From CAKSHP01 sp045590935 (GTDB lineage: Bacteria > Bacillota > Clostridia > UBA1381 > UMGS1253), in assembly GCA_045590935.1 (NCBI GenBank), contig JAZNSA010000060.1:1-7638 (forward strand): a stretch of 7,638 bases of DNA, written 5' to 3'. Both the position numbers and the translations under genes were made by a program. Position 1 is the stretch's first letter; each line of letters opens with the position of its first letter. The notes beneath the pieces were generated by a model that saw only the letters and a list, made by a program, of their open reading frames with translations, made no database searches and was not told the origin of the DNA. Below are positions 1 through 5,716 of the stretch, piece by piece.

Positions 1-33
1 AGAATTATTTTGATTTTTTTTATAATTAAGCAT
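1..33 (-). CDS. Possible 5' end of a gene running out of the left edge (partial)
   Basis: An ATG at 33–31 opens a frame that stays open for all 11 codons left in the window (MLNYKKNQNNS). It is preceded by AGGGG at 48–44, 10 bases from the ATG, and by a well-formed promoter about 30 bases further upstream. Promoter, ribosome site and start are therefore coherently ordered, which is the whole case for a gene. Eleven Asn/Lys-rich residues are too few to name a family. It lies downstream of the DUF421–DUF4363 pair but appears to have its own promoter. Confidence 0.4.
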   Translation of the reverse strand, partial: MLNYKKNQNNS

Positions 34-70
34 TCGCACAAAACCCCTATTATAATTTACTTTTATCTAC

Positions 71-99
71 ATTATAATACAAATTTTGCGCAAAATCAA
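71..99 (-). promoter_or_regulatory. SigA-type promoter with a palindrome in the spacer
   Basis: On the minus strand TTGATT (99–94) is followed by exactly 17 bases and then a perfect TATAAT (76–71). The spacer and the end of the -35 box contain the perfect 14-bp palindrome ATTTTGCGCAAAAT (83–96), which is placed where a repressor would block RNA polymerase. Transcription would start near 64 and read out of the left edge. The boxes are direct reading; the operator role is inference. Confidence 0.5.
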
Positions 100-115
100 T
101 ACAACTTTTAAAAAA

Positions 116-496
116 TTAAATTATATTTTCAAATGTTAGTGCATTTGTTTCTTTTATACACCCTAACCCCGCTTTCGCTTTTGTTACCGACAGCATCGCT
201 TCTGCATCATCGAAATTTTTTAAAAATCCATAAAGCTCACATATTGCTAAATCAACTTCAAAAATATATTCATGGTCAGTTAAAAGAGAAAGTCTTTTTT
301 TCGTTTCCTTCCATTTTTCATCTGCTATCCTTAAAGAATAGCCAAGCTTTTGAACATCTTTTTCTTCAACGCACTTCTCAACTACATCGATGTATGGCAA
401 AAATTCGTCTATATGCTGCTTTATTGTAAAACAGCTTCCAATTCCGCCAAAAATCAGTATCCCAAACACCAAAACAACAATCAAAATCGCTTTCAT
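116..496 (-). CDS. DUF4363 family membrane-anchored protein
   Basis: The product is a 126-residue protein with one N-terminal hydrophobic segment (about residues 3–24), which could be an anchor or an uncleaved signal. A helical domain follows, with the pattern I associate with DUF4363: a Trp-containing stretch (EKWKETKKRLSLL, about 60–72), a His-Glu pair (75–76), and a C-terminal segment ending in FENI. The helical part is probably extracytoplasmic. Molecular function is unknown. The start is supported by AAGGA 11 bases upstream. The gene begins 8 bases after the stop of the DUF421 gene, so the two form an operon. DUF421 and DUF4363 genes are, from memory, often adjacent in Clostridia, which suggests a shared complex. 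No GC-rich terminator hairpin is visible downstream. Confidence 0.8.
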   Translation of the reverse strand: MKAILIVVLVFGILIFGGIGSCFTIKQHIDEFLPYIDVVEKCVEEKDVQKLGYSLRIADEKWKETKKRLSLLTDHEYIFEVDLAICELYGFLKNFDDAEAMLSVTKAKAGLGCIKETNALTFENII

Positions 497-504
497 AAGC
501 TTGT

Positions 505-1176
505 CTATCCTTTCTTTTGCATAAAGAAATTATCATCCGACGTTATAACTCCAATAAAAATCTCGTTTATATTTTTTACCCCGTGCTTTTTAATTTCTGC
601 TTCAAGCCAGCTTTTTGATTTTCCCGAGCGTTTAAGTGCGGATTTATCCAAAACTCCGTCCGATATAATAACAGTTGGCATTTTTTGTTTTGGCAAGGTT
701 ATATTAAAATCCGACATGGTGAGAGGTTGATGCGATGCCTTTGGAATTACACTCACCTGCCCGCTCGTTTCTAAAATTGCATATTCAACCTGAGATATAT
801 CAGGGCAGTTATTTTGCCTTAGCTCCTCAAGCAAATCCTCAAGATTAAATCGTTGCTTTGCAAGCTCCTTTTCATTAATTTTTCCGTCGTATATCAAAAT
901 GCTCGTGCTCCCCGAAAGAAGCTTTCGGAATTTGTGGCTTTTAAGGCAAACCCATGAAAGCAGAAGCTCTGCGCCAATAAGCGTTAAAATAGGAATAATC
1001 CCCGTCAAAAGCGGAACACTGCTCTTTTCCATAGGAATTGAAGCTAAGTCCGAAATCATTATTGCAATAACAAGCTCCGCCGGCTGGAGCTGTCCGACCT
1101 GTCTCTTTCCCATAAATCTTATTGCGCATATAACTAAAACATATAAAATGATAGTTCGTATAAAGGTAGTAAGCAT
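505..1176 (-). CDS. DUF421 (YetF-like) membrane protein
   Basis: The product is a 223-residue inner-membrane protein. Three hydrophobic segments (about residues 4–22, 34–50 and 56–77) precede a cytoplasmic domain. Family landmarks are GKRQVGQLQPAELV (23–36) after the first segment, then GSTSILIYDGKI (89–100), a Leu/Glu-rich helix NLEDLLEELRQ (111–121), VEYAILETSGQVSV (130–143) and a C-terminal strand FIGVITSDD (207–215). This fits DUF421/YetF proteins of about 200–230 residues. The biochemical role is unknown; members occur in spore inner membranes of Bacillus, including the 2Duf protein linked to spore resistance. The start has GGAG in GGAGTG at a normal distance. It is coupled with the DUF4363 gene downstream. 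The upstream gene ends 65 bases before it, with a weak forespore-type promoter match between them. Confidence 0.88.
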   Translation of the reverse strand: MLTTFIRTIILYVLVICAIRFMGKRQVGQLQPAELVIAIMISDLASIPMEKSSVPLLTGIIPILTLIGAELLLSWVCLKSHKFRKLLSGSTSILIYDGKINEKELAKQRFNLEDLLEELRQNNCPDISQVEYAILETSGQVSVIPKASHQPLTMSDFNITLPKQKMPTVIISDGVLDKSALKRSGKSKSWLEAEIKKHGVKNINEIFIGVITSDDNFFMQKKG

Positions 1177-1206
1177 AATTTTTCACTCCGAATATGTTGT
1201 TTCCTT

Positions 1207-1236
1207 TATTTTGATACGCCTACCAATTTTTATTCA
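1207..1236 (-). promoter_or_regulatory. Candidate forespore SigG/SigF-like promoter of the DUF421–DUF4363 operon
   Basis: On the minus strand TGAATA (1236–1231) is followed by 17 bases and CAAAATA (1213–1207). The SigG consensus is roughly TGHATA, 17–18 bases, CATNHTA. The -35 fits and the -10 misses the third position (A for T). It lies in the 65-base gap between the pseudo-ATPase stop and the DUF421 start, 30 bases before the ATG. In such AT-rich DNA a match of this quality could be chance. Confidence 0.3.
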
Positions 1237-1241
1237 TAATA

Positions 1242-2699
1242 TTATTTTTGAAGAAATGATATGGTTGCTTTTTGAAGTTGCATAACAACAAAAGGCAGAA
1301 CGCCCATCGATATTGTCAAAAGCCATCCAAGAGCGCCAAAGTGAGACACATCCCCATACAAAACTGCAGTTACTATAACGCAAGCAGAAATTCCCGTAAA
1401 GAAAGCAAAGTTTGTTATCCTATTGGTTAGTATTCCTATAATAAATATACACTTTTCGCTCCTCATATTAAAAGTATAAAAAAGAGACGATATAACAAAC
1501 GTATTAAAACAAATAAGCTTTGCGCAATCAACGAAATATCCGATTGATGCAACCATAAAAACAATTACAACAACAAGTGCTATAAGCAAGCCGTCAAGTA
1601 TTATATGAACTAAATCATCTGCTGACGTCAAATGCTTTTTTGCTGATTTATCCGATTTATCATAAATAAATGAAATTGATGGCAAAAGCTCGCATATAAA
1701 GCTAAGTAAAATTAATGTAAATGGCACAAGCGGAAAATCGGAGCATAAAAGCAAGCATAAATAAAAGCCTGCCAGCTTTGCAACGTTTAAAGATGTTTCA
1801 TATATAAAGCATTTTCGATATGAATTAAATGCTTTGATGCAATTTTTTTGAATAGCAACAAGGCTTGATATATTATTCTCTTCAATATACATATCAAAAT
1901 CAGAATTTACATTTGAGCTTATTTTCAAATGGAGGCCTTCCGTTTCATTTGGTCCTGCAACGCAAAACGGCATATTCATTTTTTTTAGCAGTGGTAGAAT
2001 TTTTTCTATGGTAGACGACGGATATATATAAATAGAATTTTCCTTTGAAGGAACTACAAGCTCCCCTTTTTTAGAATTTAAAATTTTAGCATTAAATATA
2101 TATTTTTTAAAAAATGACTTAATCTCATCCTCACTTTTTTTAGAAACAAGAATAATATTTTGCTCCGTTGAGAGCTCAAAAATCAACTCAGGATTTGAAA
2201 ACAATTCAAATTCATCAATAACAATAATTTTGCTTTCGTTAAAAAGCTGAAAAGAATTCAGATTTTTTGTTTTTATATTCAATGCTTCTAAAGAAGCCTT
2301 CAAATTGGCTACACACAAATTCGACAAAAGATACAGAGCCTGCGGGAATGTTGAAAAAACCAATGCTATTACAATTGGAATAATATTTTCAACAGGTTTT
2401 ATTGACAAAACAGAATTTGAAATAAAAATAAGCACTATTGCAAAACAAAAAAGAACAGTTGAAATTTTTATGCTTTTTAAGCTGTTTAAAACAAATTCGC
2501 TTTGGCGGCTATTAAGCTTTTTTACAAAATATGCCGTAGACAAATTGCATACAAGGCTATAGAGCGCAATTGATAAAAAGCAATAAAAATTTAAAAGCTC
2601 GCCTGTTTTTAAATACAAAAAAAGAAATGCAAAGCCGCATAAATACGGCAAACTGAAAGCAAATCCAAAAACTGTTTTGAAATTATTTTTTTCGTTCAT
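1242..2699 (-). CDS. Degenerate P-type (P2-like) cation ATPase homologue, probable pseudoenzyme
   Basis: Numbering is from the upstream ATG at 2705; subtract 2 for the preferred start. The protein has about ten hydrophobic segments: 11–31, 38–61, 80–100, 105–133, 303–322, 325–347, 365–391, 395–411, 430–450, 456–475. From residue 80 the order matches M3–M10 of P2-type Ca2+-ATPases. M4 has FPQAL (120–124) where the family has IPEGL. IVIDEFELFS (161–170) sits where ICSDKTGTLT is expected. VAGPNETEGLHL (249–260) sits where MTGDGVNDAPAL is expected. YETSLNVAK (302–310) matches M5 and ICELLPS (337–343) matches the M6 TDGLPA motif. MRSEKCIFIIGILTN (414–428) matches the loop before M9. The actuator domain is missing, since only about 18 residues separate segments 2 and 3, and the loop after M4 is about 135 residues instead of 350 or more. 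The conserved Lys/Thr of DKTGT and the GDGxND signature are lost, so ATP-driven pumping is unlikely. The reading frame is intact, which argues for a selected non-catalytic role. Family names come from motif reading; function is unknown. Confidence 0.72.
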   Translation of the reverse strand: MNEKNNFKTVFGFAFSLPYLCGFAFLFLYLKTGELLNFYCFLSIALYSLVCNLSTAYFVKKLNSRQSEFVLNSLKSIKISTVLFCFAIVLIFISNSVLSIKPVENIIPIVIALVFSTFPQALYLLSNLCVANLKASLEALNIKTKNLNSFQLFNESKIIVIDEFELFSNPELIFELSTEQNIILVSKKSEDEIKSFFKKYIFNAKILNSKKGELVVPSKENSIYIYPSSTIEKILPLLKKMNMPFCVAGPNETEGLHLKISSNVNSDFDMYIEENNISSLVAIQKNCIKAFNSYRKCFIYETSLNVAKLAGFYLCLLLCSDFPLVPFTLILLSFICELLPSISFIYDKSDKSAKKHLTSADDLVHIILDGLLIALVVVIVFMVASIGYFVDCAKLICFNTFVISSLFYTFNMRSEKCIFIIGILTNRITNFAFFTGISACVIVTAVLYGDVSHFGALGWLLTISMGVLPFVVMQLQKATISFLQK

Positions 2700-2707
2700 A
2701 AGCATAG

Positions 2708-2713
2708 CTCCCT
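2708..2713 (-). promoter_or_regulatory. Ribosome binding site that decides the pseudo-ATPase start
   Basis: AGGGAG on the minus strand lies only 2 bases from the ATG at 2705 but 8 bases from the in-frame ATG at 2699. Normal Shine–Dalgarno spacing therefore favours 2699, removing the first two residues. Confidence 0.6.
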
Positions 2714-2739
2714 TGTTTATAAAAATAGATTATATATTA

Positions 2740-2770
2740 ATTATATGCACGTTATATCAGGGTATGCCAA
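2740..2770 (-). promoter_or_regulatory. Candidate promoter of the pseudo-ATPase gene (SigA- or SigE-like)
   Basis: Read on the minus strand, TTGGCA (2770–2765) and TATAAT (2745–2740) are 19 bases apart, slightly long for SigA. The same place also reads as a SigE-type mother-cell promoter: GCATACC, 13 bases, CATATAAT, against a consensus near KMATATT and CATACAAT. The -10 element is shared by both readings. The start point would lie about 35 bases before the coding region. Which sigma factor is used cannot be settled from sequence. Confidence 0.4.
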
Positions 2771-2820
2771 AATTGTTTTGTTTTATTAGTTAAAATAAGT
2801 AATTTCAAAAGAAAAGCTTG

Positions 2821-2828
2821 CATAAAAT
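2821..2828 (+). promoter_or_regulatory. Weak SigE-like -10 element before the SleC-like operon
   Basis: CATAAAAT matches the SigE -10 consensus CATACAAT at seven of eight positions, but the -35 region is poor (GTAATTT at 15 bases spacing). The implied transcript would begin at about 2835, directly at the GGAGG ribosome site (2836–2840), leaving almost no leader. It is recorded as a possibility only. Confidence 0.2.
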
Positions 2829-2848
2829 AGATTATGGAGGTGTGAAAA

Positions 2849-3244
2849 ATGAGTGAAAAAGGAAAAATTGCAGTGCGAGTATATGCATCGGATTTAACAA
2901 TTCCTATTGAAGGAGCATCGGTTTATATTTACGACTATAATGAGCTTGGGCAAAGGGAGCTTATTGCCAAACGAACAACAGATAAAACAGGTCAAACAGA
3001 TGTTATAGCCATTGACGCCCCAAACAAAGAATATAGCCTTAGTCCCGACAGCGATATAAAGGCGTTTAGAGATGTCAATATTTTCGTTGAGGCTAACGGT
3101 TATAGAAGCATATTAATTGAAGATGCACAGGTTTTTTCAGATGTTACAATGGTTCAAAATGCGGAAATGATTCCTTTGGCAGAGCCTGCCATTCGTGAGC
3201 AAGACAATGTTATCGATGTCAAAATCACGCCGCAGCAACTTTAA
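2849..3244 (+). CDS. Stand-alone SleC propeptide-like domain (carboxypeptidase regulatory-like fold)
   Basis: The product is a 131-residue protein with no signal peptide. KIAVRVYASDLTIPIEGASVYIYD (starting at residue 6), a turn TTDKTGQTDVIAI (43–55), and a pair of strands VNIFVEANGYRSILIE (76–91) followed by VTMVQNAEMIPL (99–110) give the beta-sandwich pattern of carboxypeptidase regulatory-like domains. From memory, the same pattern (I-E-x-A-x-V, D-x-x-G-x-T, G-Y/F, Q-x-F, I-P-L) forms the N-terminal pre/pro region of clostridial SleC. SleC is a cortex-lytic enzyme held inactive until the Csp protease removes that region. Here the domain is a separate protein, 19 bases upstream of the catalytic subunit. 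Start: GGAGG at 2836–2840, 8 bases from the ATG. It may act as a non-covalent inhibitor, chaperone or targeting partner; this is inference. Confidence 0.72.
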   Translation: MSEKGKIAVRVYASDLTIPIEGASVYIYDYNELGQRELIAKRTTDKTGQTDVIAIDAPNKEYSLSPDSDIKAFRDVNIFVEANGYRSILIEDAQVFSDVTMVQNAEMIPLAEPAIREQDNVIDVKITPQQL

Positions 3245-3263
3245 AGAAAGGAGATGATTTTTT

Positions 3264-4739
3264 ATGCCAACAATTGTTCCATACATACCGCAAACAATAA
3301 CAGTGCATTTAGGTTCGCCTGATTCAAATGCGCAAAATGTTACTGTCAGCTTCCCTGATTATATAAAAAATGTTGCCTCAAGTGAAATTTATCCAACTTG
3401 GGACGAGAGTGCGATTTATGCAAACATATATGCTCAAATCTCGTATGCCTTAAATAAAATTTACACTGAATTTTATCGAAGCAGAGGCTACAATTTTGAT
3501 ATAACAAATTCAACTGCGGTAGACCAGAAATTCATATACAGAAGAAATATCTTTGAAAACATTTCAAGAATTGTTGATGATATTTTTAACGACTACATTC
3601 GACGAGTAGGAACATTAGAGCCGCTTGCGGCAAAATACTGCGATGGAAGAAGAGTTACTTGCGACGGACTTTCGCAATGGGGAAGCGAGGATTTGGCAAG
3701 ACAGGGATATTCCTCGTTTGGAATTTTACAATATTACTACGGCTATGATATTGAATTAGTAAACAATGCCCCTGTAAGAGCGGCACGAGTATCATATCCG
3801 GGCTATTCAATCTCACGTGGCGACACAGGGCAGTACGTAACAATTATTCAAACAGAGCTAAATCAAATTTCAAATCATTATCCGTCTATCGACAAAATTT
3901 ATCCCGTCGACGGAATTTTCGGCCCTGCAACGGAAAAAAGCGTAAAGCAATTCCAAAGAATTTTTAATTTAACTCCCGATGGAATTGTTGGAAAAGCAAC
4001 GTGGTACAAATTGGTTTATTTATATGTTGGCGGCCTCAAATTGAATGAATTAAATTCCGAAGGACAACGCCTTTTCGGAACGGAGCTTTCGTATCCTGAT
4101 GCAATTCAAAGAGGCGATAGCGGCAGCAAGGTTTCGGATTTACAATTTTTCTTATCCGTTATTTCTACTGTTGACCCGCTAATTCCTCCAATTACAATAG
4201 ATGGTATATTCGGTCAATCGACTTACAATGCCGTAATTGCGTTCCAAAAAGAATACGGCTTGCAGACAGACGGAATTGTTGGCTCGCAAACATGGGATAA
4301 AATATATGACGAATACAAGGGAATTGTTGATGAAATATTTATGCGTGATGCATTTGAAGCCAATGGATACCCATACCCCGGTGAACCGTTAGAAATCGGT
4401 GATAGCGGGGATAATGTTTTAAAAATTCAGCAACAGTTAAATGCTATTTCTGTCGTAAATGGCGAAATCATTGCACCTGCAATTGACGGCATATTTGGAA
4501 GCGGAACAAAAGAATCCGTAGAAAGCTTTCAGCGCTACTACGGACTTAATGCTGACGGAATTGTTGGCAGACAGACATGGGGCGCTATTCAGCAGGTATA
4601 CCTCTCAATTTTCTCTGCTATCAACACCGCCTCATCACAATTTGGCGGAAGCACTCTGCGCTTGGGCGACAGAGACAGTATAGAAGATAATGTTGAAAAT
4701 AACGTTGAAAACAATATGGAAGGCAGGGGTGAAAACTGA
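3264..4739 (+). CDS. SleC-like cortex-lytic protein: SpoIID-like domain plus three peptidoglycan-binding repeats
   Basis: The product is a 491-residue protein without a signal peptide. Residues 33–165 resemble the SpoIID/SleC lytic transglycosylase domain. VASSEIYPTW (37–46) carries the candidate catalytic Glu41, equivalent to the AAEMP motif of SpoIID. ANIYAQISYALNKIYTEFY (53–71) corresponds to the AQAVAARTYAL helix. YCDGRRVTCDGLSQWGS (125–141) corresponds to the family's SQWGA region, with Cys126 and Cys133. Three PG_binding_1 repeats follow at about 183–255, 282–354 and 377–449. Each starts with RGD/IGD-x-G, has DGIFG in the middle, then FQ and DGIVG..TW. The tail (about 460–491) begins like a fourth repeat (LRLGDRDS) and then turns into an acidic Asn/Glu stretch. 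An excellent AAAGGAGATGA site precedes the ATG. The likely role is cleavage of spore-cortex glycan in sporulation or germination. The absence of a signal fits mother-cell synthesis and loading from outside the forespore (inference). Confidence 0.82.
   Translation: MPTIVPYIPQTITVHLGSPDSNAQNVTVSFPDYIKNVASSEIYPTWDESAIYANIYAQISYALNKIYTEFYRSRGYNFDITNSTAVDQKFIYRRNIFENISRIVDDIFNDYIRRVGTLEPLAAKYCDGRRVTCDGLSQWGSEDLARQGYSSFGILQYYYGYDIELVNNAPVRAARVSYPGYSISRGDTGQYVTIIQTELNQISNHYPSIDKIYPVDGIFGPATEKSVKQFQRIFNLTPDGIVGKATWYKLVYLYVGGLKLNELNSEGQRLFGTELSYPDAIQRGDSGSKVSDLQFFLSVISTVDPLIPPITIDGIFGQSTYNAVIAFQKEYGLQTDGIVGSQTWDKIYDEYKGIVDEIFMRDAFEANGYPYPGEPLEIGDSGDNVLKIQQQLNAISVVNGEIIAPAIDGIFGSGTKESVESFQRYYGLNADGIVGRQTWGAIQQVYLSIFSAINTASSQFGGSTLRLGDRDSIEDNVENNVENNMEGRGEN
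4689..4712 (+). repeat. Two 12-nt tandem units in the 3' end of the SleC-like gene
   Basis: AATGTTGAAAAT (4689–4700) is followed directly by AACGTTGAAAAC (4701–4712), and a third degenerate unit starts with AATATGGAA. They encode the repeated NVEN tetrapeptide in the acidic tail. The repeat sits where a fourth peptidoglycan-binding unit breaks off, so replication slippage may have shaped this gene boundary. Confidence 0.6.
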
Positions 4740-5410
4740 TGGAATATTATGAAACTGAAATTGGCAGACCAATTTTTAATTTACAAACTTTTTTAAGAAG
4801 TATATCAAAAGTAAATGAAAATATTTATCCCGTTATCCCCGACGGAATTTTTGGCGAGGATACAAAGCGAAGCGTTGAAAGCTTTCAACTTGCATACAAT
4901 TTACCTGTTACAGGCGAAGTAAACAGCGATACTTGGGAAAAAATAATTTCAGAATACGAAAAATATATAAAATCTCTCCCCTCCGAAAATGGGGTAAACA
5001 TAATAACAAGCGAAAAGGTCATATACTTTGGCGAAAATGACAGCGCTCTTTTAATTGTTCAGGCGATGATTTTTTCTCTGTCAAAGCTTTTTTCAAATAT
5101 TCCATCCGTTGAAATAACAGGGATATACGACGAAAAAACAAAATCAGCAATAATAATAACAAAAGAGCTTTTCGGACTTTCGGGCGAGCAAATAGACAAA
5201 GAGTTTATAGGCGAGCTTTCCGATTTATATGAGCACGCCGTTGTTTACAAAAAGGATTTTTACCCCGAAATAATTAAAGAACAAAGCAATGTTGAATCAG
5301 CGGAAGATAACAATTTACAAGTTCAAAACGAAGAGTCAGACAGCTCTTTAAAAACCGATACTCAAAATGATGAGGCTAACAATAACGTTATCGTTTGGAA
5401 GTTTTTTTAA
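4739..5410 (+). CDS. Peptidoglycan-binding protein continuing the SleC-like repeat array
   Basis: The product is a 223-residue protein without a signal peptide or recognisable catalytic domain. One good PG_binding_1 repeat spans about residues 7–76: IGRPIFNLQTFL, PDGIFGEDTKRSVESFQ, then TGEVNSDTW. A second, eroded repeat spans about 97–168, with TGIYDEKTKSA replacing the DGIFG core and no terminal TW. The C-terminal part (about 180–216) is a hydrophilic Asp/Glu/Asn/Ser-rich tail ending in VIVWKFF. The ATG overlaps the upstream stop as TGATG, and AGGGG lies about 9 bases before it, so translation is coupled and stoichiometric production is likely. It probably binds cortex or wall glycan beside the catalytic subunit. 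It could also be the severed C-terminal half of what was once one longer protein. Confidence 0.78.
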   Translation: MEYYETEIGRPIFNLQTFLRSISKVNENIYPVIPDGIFGEDTKRSVESFQLAYNLPVTGEVNSDTWEKIISEYEKYIKSLPSENGVNIITSEKVIYFGENDSALLIVQAMIFSLSKLFSNIPSVEITGIYDEKTKSAIIITKELFGLSGEQIDKEFIGELSDLYEHAVVYKKDFYPEIIKEQSNVESAEDNNLQVQNEESDSSLKTDTQNDEANNNVIVWKFF

Positions 5411-5460
5411 CTCATTTCAGTTTTCTTCTTTTATCCACTTAAGCTCTATAGGTTTTTTTC

Positions 5461-5530
5461 TGGCGAGTCAAAAAGCCACACAAGCCTTCTCCTTTAAAGG
5501 GGAAGGCTTGTGGGTATGTAAGGTTTGACG
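5461..5530. repeat. Near-perfect 34-nt palindrome, probable mobile intergenic repeat (left half)
   Basis: Positions 5479–5512 pair over 17 base pairs around TTTAAA with a single G·T mismatch. Flanking GTCAAA (5467–5472) and TTTGAC (5524–5529) pair again outside it. No T-run follows on the plus strand, so it is not an ordinary plus-strand terminator. On the minus strand TTTTT follows the hairpin by a few bases. The core (a CCTTCTCC arm, TTTAAA, then GGGGAAGG) and the adjoining GACGGATGAGGTGG resemble dispersed palindromic repeats I associate with clostridial genomes. Copy number cannot be seen from one window. Confidence 0.55.
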
Positions 5531-5563
5531 GATGAGGTGGTATGTTTTTTTACGAACAATCTA

Positions 5564-5621
5564 CCCCGCCCCCCTTGCCTAAAGGGGGAAAGAATTGCGT
5601 AGCAATTCAGGGGGGATTTTT
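5564..5621. repeat. GC-rich double hairpin with T-run (right half of repeat; possible plus-strand terminator)
   Basis: C-run 5569–5574 can pair either with the near G-run 5584–5588 (a 7-bp stem using CCCCCTT/AAGGGGG) or with the far G-run 5610–5615. Between them GAATTGC (5592–5598) and GCAATTC (5602–5608) form a perfect 7-bp stem with a 3-base loop. The far pairing is followed by ATTTTT (5616–5621), a plausible terminator for the SleC-like operon, which has no other visible terminator. The C-run/G-run composition contrasts sharply with the AT-rich surroundings and suggests an inserted repeat. Confidence 0.5.
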
Positions 5622-5668
5622 AATTTTGCATTTTCAAATGGAAATCTTAAAAAAGCATTTTTCATACT

Positions 5669-5699
5669 AAAAAGCCGTCGAGCTTTTCGCCCGACGGCT
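5669..5699 (-). terminator. Rho-independent terminator of the DnaD–DnaI operon
   Basis: On the minus strand AGCCGTCG (5699–5692) and CGACGGCT (5680–5673) form a perfect 8-bp GC-rich stem with an 11-base loop. The stem is followed at once by a T-run from 5673 to 5669 that overlaps its last base. It begins 18 bases after the stop codon at 5717. Confidence 0.85.
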
Positions 5700-5716
5700 A
5701 AATTTCAAAACAATAA

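Noticed and set aside
899..1285. A 128-codon open frame on the plus strand.
   Set aside because: It is antisense to the clearly recognisable DUF421 gene and has no domain of its own.
1266..2705. The peptide KTGEL (residues 33–37 of the 485-residue protein) resembles the TGES motif of the P-type ATPase actuator domain.
   Set aside because: It lies between two adjacent hydrophobic segments with no room for an actuator domain, so the match is probably chance.
2821..2829. CATAAAATA matches a SigK -10 (CATANNNTA) before the SleC-like operon.
   Set aside because: There is no AC-type -35 at the right distance, and the implied start point falls on the ribosome binding site. It is kept only as a very weak SigE-like entry.
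5479..5512. The 34-nt palindrome as a unit of a CRISPR array or as a tRNA-like gene.
   Set aside because: There is only one copy, no regularly spaced repeats are present, and there is no cloverleaf. No CRISPR array, tRNA or rRNA was seen anywhere in the window.
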